A stretch of 64,000 nucleotides of DNA from NCBI RefSeq assembly GCF_018613415.1, contig NZ_JAGGQG010000019.1, positions 179,127 through 243,126 on the forward strand, given 5' to 3'. Position 1 is the stretch's first letter. Each line of letters begins with the position of its first letter. Positions 34,567 to 43,442 of this stretch are shown here, piece after piece. Position numbers and translations under genes: made by a program. This DNA comes from Bacillus sp. ISL-18 (GTDB lineage: Bacteria > Bacillota > Bacilli > Bacillales > Cytobacillaceae). Under the pieces are notes generated by a model. That model saw only the letters and a list, made by a program, of their open reading frames with translations. It did no database searches and had not been told where the DNA came from.

Positions 34567-34606
34567 TCAAAAGCAACAAAGTTTACAAGAAAGAGCCTTT
34601 ATTAAA

Positions 34607-34642
34607 CATAAAAGGACAGTATTATGTTACTGTCCCTTTATG
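34607..34642. terminator. Bidirectional terminator
   Basis: CATAAAAGGACAGTA / TACTGTCCCTTTATG stem, one mismatch, between convergent genes. Confidence 0.82.
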
Positions 34643-34643
34643 T

Positions 34644-35411
34644 TTAGATTGGTGCTTTCTGTGCTGTTAATCTATTTCGGCCAGTCATTTTAGATTCAAG
34701 CATTAATTGGTCAGCCTGGATATATCCTTTTTCTATTGATAGTCTCTCATTTAATTTAAAAAAATAAAGACCCATAGAAGAAGTATATTGAACCTGTATC
34801 GTTTCACCTTTGTACTCTAAGTTTAAAGTGCAATTTTCAATGTGCGTAAGAATTTGGTCTAACAATAAGGTTGTTTCCTCATAATCTTTATTTCGAATAA
34901 ACATAGTGAACTCTTCGCCGCCACTCCTAAATAAGAAATCATTCTTCCCAAGATAGGTTTGAAGTTTTTTGGCAAAATGGATAATGACTTGGTCCCCAAC
35001 GGCATGATTAAAGTTATCATTTATTCTTTTAAAATTATCAAAAAAGGTGATCGTATTTTGCAGGACAAAAGAACCGATGTTATAAAAGATGTGGAGAAAC
35101 TCCTCAGGGTCATCCGTTTTTGTTACTTTTTTATAAAAATAGGCTGCAATCCGAAAAAGGGATTCATATACTAATAAACCTGCTGGACCGAATATTAAAA
35201 TAAACGATAGACTGTAATTGAGCCCATAATCAATCGTAACATTCCCTTTTTTACTAATTGTTCGTAAATGGAAAGAAAGGACCGTAAAGAACCAGTAGAT
35301 GAGTAGTGCTTTGAAAAAAAACGTTTCACCGAAGAAGTGACTCTTTGGGAGTAATGAGCCTAACAGTGATACTAAAAATAAGATGATGATATAAATTTTA
35401 TCCTTGCTCAT
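34644..35411 (-). CDS. GGDEF-domain membrane protein with a deleted catalytic N-half
   Basis: 255 residues. The N-terminal half has about four hydrophobic segments (sensor membrane part). Then FVLQNTITFFDNFKRINDNFNHAVGDQVIIHFAKKL and FRSGGEEFTMFI, the signature-loop part of a GGDEF domain. GGDEF domains normally begin some 40-60 residues earlier with a D.LTGL.NR segment; it is missing, and the text passes directly from a membrane-linker helix to TFFDNFKRIND near residue 120. The catalytic loop GGEEF is kept. Diguanylate cyclase activity is therefore doubtful although the frame is open. The most likely history is an in-frame deletion. Confidence 0.75.
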   Translation of the reverse strand: MSKDKIYIIILFLVSLLGSLLPKSHFFGETFFFKALLIYWFFTVLSFHLRTISKKGNVTIDYGLNYSLSFILIFGPAGLLVYESLFRIAAYFYKKVTKTDDPEEFLHIFYNIGSFVLQNTITFFDNFKRINDNFNHAVGDQVIIHFAKKLQTYLGKNDFLFRSGGEEFTMFIRNKDYEETTLLLDQILTHIENCTLNLEYKGETIQVQYTSSMGLYFFKLNERLSIEKGYIQADQLMLESKMTGRNRLTAQKAPI

Positions 35412-35665
35412 ACTGGATTGGTCCTCTCTCCATCTACTTTAGTGCTTTCATCATTAGAAGTTATGAATCGTCCATAATAAATAATAATAATAATAATATA
35501 CTAACAAAATATTAAGATATAGGTAATCATTATTTTTAATTAACTTTAACTTTTCTAACTATTTGTAGATTTATTCCTTCTGGATGGTATAGGTAAAATA
35601 AAAAGTCCATCCCAGTGTCGGAATGAACGTTTTACCTATGAAATTACACCAAAAACTCATGCGTT

Positions 35666-36370
35666 TTATTGTAATAAATAAACCCGTTCGGGTCTGCCAA
35701 CTGTTCCATAGGACAAATCAGCTTCAATTTTTTCAATTGATACTAAATGTTCGAGATACCTTCTTGCGGTAGTTCGACTAACGCCTACCTCTTTTGCAAC
35801 AGTTTCTGCTGTAAGTCCGGTGGTTACTTTTCCAAGGACTTCGATAACTTTTTCAAGTGTTAGAGGATCGATTCCCTTAGGAAGGTAAGCCCTTTCATTT
35901 GTGGTGTTATCATTCTCTTTCCAAAACAGTTTGTCAACCTCCTGCTGTGAGATATAGGAATTCTCCTTGGTTAGTTTTAAAAATTTGGCGTGATATTCCT
36001 GATATCGTTGCAAAGACTGTTTAAATCGTTCAAAAATCACCGGTTTAATAATGTAATCAAACACACCTAACCGAATGGCCGATTGGACCTTATCAATCTC
36101 TTTAGCCGCTGTAATCATGATAACATCCATTTGTTTCATTTGGAGCTTTGTTTCTTTTAATAAGTCTAATCCGTTCATATCAGGAAAATACACATCAAGG
36201 AGGATTAAATCTGGCTGCAGAACTTCTATTAACGTTTTAGCCTCTTCATAGCTAACCGCAATTCCAACGGGTTGAAAGCCCTCTATCAGATCAAGAAATC
36301 GTTTCTGGATTTCTGCAATTCTCAAGTCATCTTCAACTATTAACACTTCGATATCTTTGTTCCCCTTCAT
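35666..36370 (-). CDS. Response regulator, CitT/DcuR type
   Basis: 234 residues. Receiver domain about 1-125, phospho-aspartate in LILLDVYFPDM near residue 58, switch residues MITAAKE and VFDYIIKPV. The C-terminal HTH reads VAKEVGVSRTTARRYLEHLVSI. AGGGGGATGTTAC precedes the ATG. It overlaps the kinase gene by 38 nt, and the pair lies directly downstream of tctCBA, so it likely activates that transporter in response to a tricarboxylate. Confidence 0.9.
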   Translation of the reverse strand: MKGNKDIEVLIVEDDLRIAEIQKRFLDLIEGFQPVGIAVSYEEAKTLIEVLQPDLILLDVYFPDMNGLDLLKETKLQMKQMDVIMITAAKEIDKVQSAIRLGVFDYIIKPVIFERFKQSLQRYQEYHAKFLKLTKENSYISQQEVDKLFWKENDNTTNERAYLPKGIDPLTLEKVIEVLGKVTTGLTAETVAKEVGVSRTTARRYLEHLVSIEKIEADLSYGTVGRPERVYLLQ

Positions 36371-37958
36371 GTAACATCCCCCTGCACTTTGGTATGGCTG
36401 CCGTGAAAATGGTCCCTTCCCCTTTCGTTGATGAAAATGTCAGATAGCCGCCTAAGTCATGAATGGCCGTTTGTGCCAAGCTGAGACCGATACCGGAATT
36501 ACTGTTTGTCTTTTTGGTAGAAAAACCCGGTTTAAAGATGTAATCCTGAACTTTAGGGTCTATGCCAACTCCATTATCTTCCACCTCAATAATTAATTCC
36601 TTGCCAAGATCCGTTAAAAAGAGTGTGACTTTTTTTTGATCTTTTTGGCTCTCCCTTACTGCCTCAAAAGCATTGTTGATTAAATTGCCGATAATCGTTA
36701 CTAACCTATCTCGACTAATTTCAACAGGTACATCTTTAAAACTGCTGCCGCGATCAATGGAAAGGCCAATTTTCAATTCGCTGGCGAGACTAACCTTCCC
36801 TAAAATAAATCCCGCGATAATCGGATCAGGTATCTCTTTCATTAAAAATTGGATAAAACCTTGCGCTACATCTACTTCTTTTGAGATAAAATCAATTGCT
36901 TCTTTATAAGAGCCAAGCTGAATGAGGCCCAGCAATGTGTAAAGTCTGTTCGAGTATTCATGCGTTTGGGCCCGCAATCCCTCTGCATATGCTTTAATAT
37001 GAGATAATTCCTTTAATAAATTAGCCAGCTCTGACTTATTACGGAAGCTTGCAACCGCACCGATTACCTCTCGTTTTTTATCAAAAATGGGAATGCGGTT
37101 GGCGAAATATACATCACCGTTAATGAGAATTTCTTGGTCATATTCCGCCTGTCCAGATTGAACCACTTCATACAGTTGGGTATTTTCAAGGACTGTTTCA
37201 ATTCGTTTGCCACGTAAAAGGACTTCATTCGGTACACCTAAAATGGTATGAGCCGTTTCATTTACCACCGTAATTCGCCCAACCGTATCGATGGCAATGA
37301 TTCCTTCATGAATAGACTCGAGGATGGCATGTTTTTCCTGGTACATCCAGGCAATCTCTCTCGGTTCTAACCCAAAAATCGCCCTTTTGATATTTAACGA
37401 GATTAGTATGGCTGCAATCAGACTCCCAATTAAGATGATTAAGGTGGTAACAAAGATTTTTCGCTGTATTTTTGCTACTTCTTTTTGAATTTCTGTCTGA
37501 AGATATCCAACTGAAACTACTCCAATTACCGTTCCTCCACTAATAATAGGCGCTTTGCCTCTTAGTGAAGGTCCCAGTGTACCGGTCGATTCTGAGATTA
37601 CCGATTTCCCTTTAAAGACACGGCCATTATCACCGCCAACCATTTTTTGGCCGATTCTGTTTGGATTGGGGTGGGAATACCGGATTTCGTTGCGGTTCCC
37701 AACCACGATAAACTCGGCTCCAACCTGTTTTCGAATTTTTTCAGCGATCGGCTGGATGAGTGCCGAAGGATCATTCGTTTGAAATGCAGTCTGGATATCC
37801 GGCATATTTGCGATGGTTTGCGCAACGGATAAGGCCTTCGTGCCAATCTCATGCTTAAGATTGGACTCCATAATATTTTTAAAGGAAAATTCGATAATCG
37901 TCCCCATGATAATAATTAATATAGATATTCCAAGCATTAATTTCGTATGTAAACGCAT
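36333..37958 (-). CDS. Sensor histidine kinase, CitS/DcuS type
   Basis: 541 residues. TM1 near 7-27, an extracytoplasmic PAS-like sensor (about 30-165, ending in SVISESTGTLGPSLRGKAPI), TM2 near 170-190, a cytosolic PAS domain (about 210-310), the phosphoacceptor HEYSN histidine near residue 333, and the HATPase (NLINNAFEAV, DNGVGID, GIGLSLAQ). The family senses citrate or C4-dicarboxylates from outside. GAGGTG precedes the ATG. The ligand is inferred from the neighbouring transporter genes. Confidence 0.9.
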   Translation of the reverse strand: MRLHTKLMLGISILIIIMGTIIEFSFKNIMESNLKHEIGTKALSVAQTIANMPDIQTAFQTNDPSALIQPIAEKIRKQVGAEFIVVGNRNEIRYSHPNPNRIGQKMVGGDNGRVFKGKSVISESTGTLGPSLRGKAPIISGGTVIGVVSVGYLQTEIQKEVAKIQRKIFVTTLIILIGSLIAAILISLNIKRAIFGLEPREIAWMYQEKHAILESIHEGIIAIDTVGRITVVNETAHTILGVPNEVLLRGKRIETVLENTQLYEVVQSGQAEYDQEILINGDVYFANRIPIFDKKREVIGAVASFRNKSELANLLKELSHIKAYAEGLRAQTHEYSNRLYTLLGLIQLGSYKEAIDFISKEVDVAQGFIQFLMKEIPDPIIAGFILGKVSLASELKIGLSIDRGSSFKDVPVEISRDRLVTIIGNLINNAFEAVRESQKDQKKVTLFLTDLGKELIIEVEDNGVGIDPKVQDYIFKPGFSTKKTNSNSGIGLSLAQTAIHDLGGYLTFSSTKGEGTIFTAAIPKCRGMLHEGEQRYRSVNS

Positions 37959-37984
37959 GCATACACCTCTAACTCCATTATATA

Positions 37985-38013
37985 AAAAAAACTCCTTATT
38001 AAAAGGAGTTTTT
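37985..38013. terminator. Terminator after tctA
   Basis: AAAAACTCCTT / AAGGAGTTTTT stem; separates the tct operon from the kinase/regulator pair on the same strand. Confidence 0.82.
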
Positions 38014-38029
38014 AAACTATTTAAAAAAT

Positions 38030-39556
38030 TTACCCTTCCACATTAATAATAACTTCCTTTCCTCTCCGCTTCATTATAAACGGTATTACTAACCAAAGAG
38101 CGGTAATTAGTAGAAAGACAAGCGAAATTGGACGAGTAAAGAAGACACCATAATCCCCGTTTGAGATCGTTAAGGCTCTTCGTAAATTATTCTCCACCAT
38201 TGGTCCCAAGACGAGACCAAGAACAAGCGGTGCAATCGGGTAATCATGTTTACTGAGGAAATATCCAAAAATCCCGCACCCGAGTAAAAGCAACAGATCA
38301 TTGGTTGAAACTTGAACTGCATACACACCAAAAATAGACACGGCGATAATCATTGGAATTAAATATTTCTTAGGTGTTTCAATGATTTTCGCAAATACTT
38401 TCACAAGCGGCAAATTGAGGATGAGGAGCATGATATTTCCAATAAACATACTGGCAATTAATCCCCAAGCTACCTGTGGATGGTCTTCAAATAATAATGG
38501 ACCTGGCTGAACATTATACATCATTAATGCACCCATTAAAATGGCTGTTGTACCGGAACCAGGGATCCCAAGCGTCAGTAACGGAATCATTGCACCGCCA
38601 GAGGCTGCGTTATTGGCTGATTCCGGTGCAGCTACCCCGGCAATCGCACCCGTACCAAATTTGGAAGGGTTTTTCGAAATTTTTTTCTCTAGTAAATAAG
38701 AGAAAAACGAGGCAAGTGTTGCACCGGCGCCTGGTAAAATACCAACAAAGAAACCTAAGATTGAACCGCGGGCAATCGGACCTGCTGACTCCTTAAATTC
38801 TTCTTTGGATGGAAGTAAATTAGTTATTCTAGCAACCTCGCCATCTTCGTCTTCTTTTTCTAAAATGGTCTTAAATACCTCGCCAAGTGCAAACAATCCT
38901 ACGGCAATGGTTAGGAATTCAATCCCTTGAAAGAGCCAGGGAATGTCAAAGGTAAATCGGGAAATTCCAGAAACTGTATCAATTCCGATTGTCCCAAGCA
39001 ATAAGCCGCATACTGTCATGATTAATGCCTTGGTAACTGATTTTCCAGCAAGACCGCTTACTGCGCCAAGGCCCAAGAGCATTAATGAAAAATATTCGGC
39101 AGGACCGAATTTGAGGGCCACTGCGGATAACGGTTTTGCCAACGCAATCAAAGCAACTAATGTAACTATCCCTGCCACAAACGAGCCGATAGCTGCAATC
39201 GATAGGGCGCTTCCTGCTCTTCCTTTCTTAGCCATTTGATACCCATCGAGAGTAGTAACCACTGAGGAAGACTCACCGGGGGTATTTAAGAGAATAGAAG
39301 TGGTTGAACCGCCATACATCGCCCCATAATAGACGCCTGCTAATAGAATAATTGCACTGGTAGCTGCCTGTTCCGGCGGGAGACCACCTGTGATGGAGGC
39401 TGTGACGGGAATAAGTAATGCTACCCCGCTCATCGGTCCAATTCCTGGGAGCACCCCAACAGCGGTACCAATTAACACACCAACAAAAGCAAATAGGATA
39501 TTATACCAAACAAGTGCTGTTCCAAATCCTTGCAATAAATAATCGAGTGTACTCAT
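38030..39556 (-). CDS. tctA: Tripartite tricarboxylate transporter, large permease subunit
   Basis: 508 residues, about 11-12 TM segments, TctA family. GVLPGIGPMSGVALLIPVT and GGSTTSILLNTPGESSSVVTT are the N-terminal signatures, and GILPGAGATLASFFSYLLEKK the symmetric one. It forms the Na+/H+-coupled channel that receives substrate from TctC. AGGGGTGCAAAG precedes the ATG. It is 32 nt after tctB. Confidence 0.93.
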   Translation of the reverse strand: MSTLDYLLQGFGTALVWYNILFAFVGVLIGTAVGVLPGIGPMSGVALLIPVTASITGGLPPEQAATSAIILLAGVYYGAMYGGSTTSILLNTPGESSSVVTTLDGYQMAKKGRAGSALSIAAIGSFVAGIVTLVALIALAKPLSAVALKFGPAEYFSLMLLGLGAVSGLAGKSVTKALIMTVCGLLLGTIGIDTVSGISRFTFDIPWLFQGIEFLTIAVGLFALGEVFKTILEKEDEDGEVARITNLLPSKEEFKESAGPIARGSILGFFVGILPGAGATLASFFSYLLEKKISKNPSKFGTGAIAGVAAPESANNAASGGAMIPLLTLGIPGSGTTAILMGALMMYNVQPGPLLFEDHPQVAWGLIASMFIGNIMLLILNLPLVKVFAKIIETPKKYLIPMIIAVSIFGVYAVQVSTNDLLLLLGCGIFGYFLSKHDYPIAPLVLGLVLGPMVENNLRRALTISNGDYGVFFTRPISLVFLLITALWLVIPFIMKRRGKEVIINVEG

Positions 39557-39588
39557 CTTTGCACCCCTTCTAATGATTCAAGTCTTAT

Positions 39589-40050
39589 CTAAAACCAAAT
39601 TGGCCAGCCTGGAAGCGTTCCCTTTAAAACATCTACAAATAAGAAATAGACGATTCCTGAGAAAGCAGCCGCAATTATAATAGAAGAAAGTAGTTTTTTT
39701 CTCTCCATGGCTTGGAAACAAACCACTAGAAAGAGAAAGGTGGTAATGACATATCCGACCGATTCAAGGGTTAAGATATAAACCAACGTAGCAATAATAA
39801 TAATGACGAAAGGCTTGTACTGCAATTCCTCTTTCTTGCTATGGCCATACTTGTTAATGAATGTTTCATAGAATAATCGGATACTAAGTAAAACTAGAAT
39901 AATTCCGAGGACAAATGGAAAAATATCAGGGCCGACGACACTTCCATAGGAAGAGCTCGAAATATGTTTGCTCCCAATTATAAACAGAACACCGACAGTT
40001 AAAAATAAGATAGATGCAAAGCGATCAAATTTTATCTCCACATGAGTCAC
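39589..40050 (-). CDS. tctB: Tripartite tricarboxylate transporter, small permease subunit
   Basis: 153 residues, four hydrophobic segments, the usual TctB length. The protein has no diagnostic motif beyond the TM pattern; the assignment rests on its position between tctC and tctA. GGGGGTGACTC precedes the ATG. Confidence 0.85.
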   Translation of the reverse strand: MTHVEIKFDRFASILFLTVGVLFIIGSKHISSSSYGSVVGPDIFPFVLGIILVLLSIRLFYETFINKYGHSKKEELQYKPFVIIIIATLVYILTLESVGYVITTFLFLVVCFQAMERKKLLSSIIIAAAFSGIVYFLFVDVLKGTLPGWPIWF

Positions 40051-40094
40051 CCCCTATAAAAATAAGGAGGAGATTTACCCCCTCCCCTTTCTGC

Positions 40095-41132
40095 TTACTT
40101 CTGCATCCCCAAGGCAGTTAATAATTGTTGGACCTGCTGATCTTGTTCTCCTAAGAATTTTTTGAAGTCTGAACCGTTTTTGTATTCTAATTCCCAGCCC
40201 TGTGTCTCAACTTCTTTTTTCCATTCAGGAGATTGAACTAATTTATCAATGGTTTTTTCCCAATAGCCGAAAGCTTCCTTAGACATTTTTTCAGGACCAA
40301 AAATCCCGCGCCAAATGGTAAACTCGGCATCAACTCCTTGTTCTTTTGCGGTTGGAACATCCTTAAAATCGCCAGCTAATCGTTCTGAAGCTGTAATGGC
40401 CAGAACCCTTACTTTTCCTGCTTTTAAAAACTCCTTTACACTCGACGCATCGGTACCAATAACATCGGCATTACCACCAAGCAGGGCCGTAATCGCTTCC
40501 CCGCCGCCATCGTAAGAGACATACTTTATTTTGGTTGGATCTACTCCAAATTTATAAGCAGGAAGGATAGAAATTAAATGGTCCATCGAACCTGGAGCAG
40601 AACCGCCAGCAAACGTTAATTTTGTTGGATTTTTCTTTACTTCTTCTAACACTGATTTTAAATCCTTAAATTTGGAATCCTTTTTGACCACGATTGCCCC
40701 ATAATCTTTGGTTAGCTGTGCGAGTGGAGTTGTATTTTTGTAACCATATGGACTGTTCCCTTCCTTTTTTAGATTGTTGATAATAATGGGAGGTGAACTC
40801 ACAAACAGCATGTCATTATTTTCAGCTTGCTCTGTTGCGTATTCGGCCATAAAGACAGCGCCTCCGCCGCCTGGCTTATTCTCTACCGTCATTGGCTGGT
40901 TGACTAGTTTTGTCTCACCTAAAACCTTTGTAAATGAACGGGCCGTTAAATCCCATCCTCCCCCTGCCCCAGATGGAGCCACTACGGTAATCGCTTTTGT
41001 AGGATAGCCTGTACTTTCCTCTTTTTTACCTGAATTCGTTCCTGCTGATTCCTTACTACTGCTGCAAGCCCCCAAACTTAATGCCAAAGCACCTGCACAC
41101 ATCACTGTTGAGATTTTTTTAAAAGAAAACAT
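40095..41132 (-). CDS. tctC: Tripartite tricarboxylate transporter, substrate-binding lipoprotein
   Basis: 345 residues. A lipoprotein signal (AGALALSLGACSSSK) then the TctC fold with YPTKAITVVAPSGAGGGWDLTAR and VENKPGGGGAVFMAEYA, the characteristic ligand loops. It binds citrate-like acids outside the membrane and hands them to TctA/TctB. First gene of the operon, with AAGGGGGAAG before the ATG and a CcpA cre just upstream. Confidence 0.92.
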   Translation of the reverse strand: MFSFKKISTVMCAGALALSLGACSSSKESAGTNSGKKEESTGYPTKAITVVAPSGAGGGWDLTARSFTKVLGETKLVNQPMTVENKPGGGGAVFMAEYATEQAENNDMLFVSSPPIIINNLKKEGNSPYGYKNTTPLAQLTKDYGAIVVKKDSKFKDLKSVLEEVKKNPTKLTFAGGSAPGSMDHLISILPAYKFGVDPTKIKYVSYDGGGEAITALLGGNADVIGTDASSVKEFLKAGKVRVLAITASERLAGDFKDVPTAKEQGVDAEFTIWRGIFGPEKMSKEAFGYWEKTIDKLVQSPEWKKEVETQGWELEYKNGSDFKKFLGEQDQQVQQLLTALGMQK

Positions 41133-41145
41133 TTTACTTCCCCCT

Positions 41146-41159
41146 TGTAAACGTTTTCT
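41146..41159. promoter_or_regulatory. Catabolite-responsive element (cre) before tctC
   Basis: TGTAAACGTTTTCT, one mismatch at the final base from TGWAANCGNTNWCA, in the tctC leader. CcpA repression by glucose is inferred. Confidence 0.65.
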
Positions 41160-41253
41160 TAATTTTACAAAATTTACGAGTGTTTTAAATATTGTATATT
41201 TAAGTCACATTAAAAACTTAATCACCATTTTGTTCATAAACTTCATGAAACCA

Positions 41254-41296
41254 AAAAGAATACCACTAGTTTTGTCTCTAGTGGTCCTCTTTTTAT
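41254..41296. terminator. Orphan hairpin, terminator-like
   Basis: ACCACTAG / CTAGTGGT stem with an 8-nt loop, followed by CCTCTTTTT on the plus strand and ATTCTTTTTGG on the minus strand. No plus-strand gene ends here; on the minus strand it would follow the small ORF at 41326. The remainder of 41160-41743 shows nothing else clear. Confidence 0.55.
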
Positions 41297-41325
41297 TGTT
41301 TACTTTTTGTCAATCTTGCTATATT

Positions 41326-41439
41326 CTATCGTCCCTGTTTTAAGAGATATTTAGATGTATTTTCTAAGATTGCTAAGCGGATAAGTTTCACCTTTATATC
41401 CTTACTAAGTGAAAGCCATTCAGGTTTATTAATTTTCAA
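41326..41439 (-). CDS. Possible small protein, 37 residues
   Basis: TTG start with AAGGGGGAG 7 nt upstream; the frame reads INKPEWLSLSKDIKVKLIRL and then ILENTSKYLLKQ, an amphipathic helical peptide. A terminator-like hairpin lies 30 nt downstream. The EW...KYLLK pattern loosely recalls SinI-type anti-repressor peptides, but the match is weak. It is too short to be trusted from sequence alone. Confidence 0.4.
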   Translation of the reverse strand: MKINKPEWLSLSKDIKVKLIRLAILENTSKYLLKQGR

Positions 41440-41743
41440 CTGAAACTCCCCCTTCAGATAATAGTTCAACATTTATTTAATCAATCCAATGGTTTGATAT
41501 AACAATTATTCATATTTATGTTCTTCCCGTATCTCCAATGAGTCTAACCTTCTTTTCATCACCAATTTATTTGAAAATTCTACAAATATTTCATCTAGTT
41601 ATTTGGTTCTAGTTAAATCAATTATTTTACTTAACATTAGTAGTATATTACTAATTTTCGAAATTTTTTTAATTGATAGTTTATTAGGTAAACGAAGTAT
41701 GTTAGTATTTCTTTGATTAAATAACACTTGGAGGGAATAAGTG

Positions 41744-43039
41744 ATGAAAAAGAAAAAAGTATTCGGATACATACTATCAACCGGCATTCTAGCTGCTACA
41801 CTTGGATGTGGCACCACGGCAGTTTTTGCAGAGCCATCCACAACGCCAAATGGACCATGGGTACAGGACCAACAGAACCTTTCCTTTGAAAGTTTTATGT
41901 CGAATGAACAATTAGAAGCAAAATTGAAACAATTGGAACAAGCCTCTAATGGAAAAATGAAGTTGGAACAATTTGGCACATCCAATGATGGCTATCCCCT
42001 TTATGTTGCGAAACTAGGCGATAATAATCCAAACAAAAAACGTGTACTAGTGTATACGCAAATTCATGGCAACGAACCGCTTGGTACTGAAGCTGCTGTC
42101 GAGTTAATCCAAAAACTATCAGCTGGAGGCAAAGAGGCTGCTAATATATTGGACAAGGTAAATGTTTGGTTCGTCCCTCGAGTCAATCCGGACGGTACAG
42201 CAAATCAATACGAAGGCAAGCCATTCCCTGTTAGATACTCGCACCAAACTTGGAATCCAGAAGAATTAGGACTGCCAGCCGGCACTACCGCTCCTTGGTA
42301 TTACAATGCTGAAGGCAGTGAACGGGCGCAAAATAATGAGGGAAAAGTCGTATACGGAATCCCTGGTTTTGACCTGAATCGTGATTTCAATCCAAATTAC
42401 GACTTTAATATAAACGACGAAATTAAAAAGGATCCACAAAAAGTTGCCAATCTCTTAAATAGCACTAGCACGAACAATGGTTCACAAGCATCATTTGTCT
42501 TTTCGCCTGAAACACGTGCCTTAACATCATTAGTAAAACAATTTAATCCGGATGTGGCGATTGACCTTCACCACCGCGGTTTTAACCAATTATCAGAAGA
42601 AGACAATCGTTCCGTCTCTATTCAGCTTTTAGCTCTATTTACAACTAAACCATACGTAGATCCTTTCAGTGGAAGGACGTATAAAGTGGATAGAGATGTA
42701 GAAACATTTAGCAAAAAGGTAAATGCAGTTGCCTATGAATCCTTACAGCGGGGAAATTCCTCTTACGGGGCGATTCAAAAATATCCTCAGGTTAACTATC
42801 CAGGATCAGGATTAGGCGCCATTCAATTAAATGGAACTGCCACCATGTTGATTGAAATAAAGGGACAAACCCAAACATTGGGTCAAAAGCAAAATGGGAT
42901 GTTAAAGGAAACAGCAAAAGTACCGGTTATGGCTGTTCTTAATAGTTTAGCAGATGGTTCAATTGAGAACGTAGATCCGGCAGTTTATGATGCAATCCCA
43001 GATTATTCATTGCCAGTAAACGCAGGCGGGAATAAATAA
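41744..43039 (+). CDS. Secreted M14-family zinc carboxypeptidase
   Basis: 431 residues. A signal peptide (about residues 1-30, ending VFAEP) and an M14 fold. Zinc ligands HGNEPLGTE near residue 108 (HxxE) and H in DLHHRG near 278; catalytic glutamate in LIEIKGQT near 370. The extracellular enzyme probably trims peptides or peptidoglycan. The ATG at 41744 is favoured because GGAGGG lies 8 nt upstream; a GTG is one codon earlier. It is a single-gene unit. Confidence 0.88.
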   Translation: MKKKKVFGYILSTGILAATLGCGTTAVFAEPSTTPNGPWVQDQQNLSFESFMSNEQLEAKLKQLEQASNGKMKLEQFGTSNDGYPLYVAKLGDNNPNKKRVLVYTQIHGNEPLGTEAAVELIQKLSAGGKEAANILDKVNVWFVPRVNPDGTANQYEGKPFPVRYSHQTWNPEELGLPAGTTAPWYYNAEGSERAQNNEGKVVYGIPGFDLNRDFNPNYDFNINDEIKKDPQKVANLLNSTSTNNGSQASFVFSPETRALTSLVKQFNPDVAIDLHHRGFNQLSEEDNRSVSIQLLALFTTKPYVDPFSGRTYKVDRDVETFSKKVNAVAYESLQRGNSSYGAIQKYPQVNYPGSGLGAIQLNGTATMLIEIKGQTQTLGQKQNGMLKETAKVPVMAVLNSLADGSIENVDPAVYDAIPDYSLPVNAGGNK

Positions 43040-43051
43040 AAATAATGATAC

Positions 43052-43090
43052 AAGGGATGGGCTTTTTTAAGCTCATCCCTTTTACTTTTT
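43052..43090 (+). terminator. Terminator of the M14 peptidase gene
   Basis: AAGGGATGGGCTT / AAGCTCATCCCTT stem followed by TTACTTTTTT. Confidence 0.82.
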
Positions 43091-43229
43091 TAAAAACCTA
43101 TTGATGACTCTCCATTTCGAGAACGGGAGGAATATCTTATCACCCCCAAAGTTTTTTACTTTTTGTGTAAGGAAACCTAACACATTCAATGAAATCCTTA
43201 TTTTTCTCCTATATACTTCAACGTACAAC

Positions 43230-43365
43230 CAAATAAAGGTTTCTCTACTTTTAAAAGAGGAACAAAAATTGCTCTCTAGGGTTCCGTTTAAAGAGGTCTT
43301 GAAAGACTCCTTTAAGGACTGGTCCGAGAGGGAGCGTACAGTTATCTGTATACACGGAGGGATAA
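43230..43365 (+). ncRNA. ykkC guanidine-I riboswitch, upstream of the permease
   Basis: The ykkC hallmarks are present in order: CTAGGGTTCCG (43276-43286), CTGGTCCGAGAG (43319-43330), then ACACGGAGGGATAAAAGC (43352-43369). The leader shares AAATAAAGGTTTC with the second copy at 44871. It ends in a terminator that directly precedes the permease gene. With guanidine-degradation genes downstream of the twin copy, this is the guanidine-I (subtype 1) class by context. Confidence 0.9.
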
Positions 43366-43412
43366 AAGCCCGGGAGAATTTTATTTATAAAATTCTCCCG
43401 GGCTTTTTCTTT
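43364..43412 (+). terminator. Expression-platform terminator of riboswitch 1
   Basis: AAAGCCCGGGAGAATTTT / AAAATTCTCCCGGGCTTT, a perfect long stem, then TTCTTTT. Its 5' arm overlaps the conserved AAAAGCC end of the aptamer, the usual switch arrangement. Confidence 0.9.
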
Positions 43413-43442
43413 TCCAACCACAACGGAAAAGGATGGATGAAA

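Noticed and set aside
43101..43442. Open frame extending the permease gene 114 codons upstream
   Set aside because: It runs through the whole ykkC riboswitch and its terminator, and has no ribosome site; the homologous permease begins at 43443.
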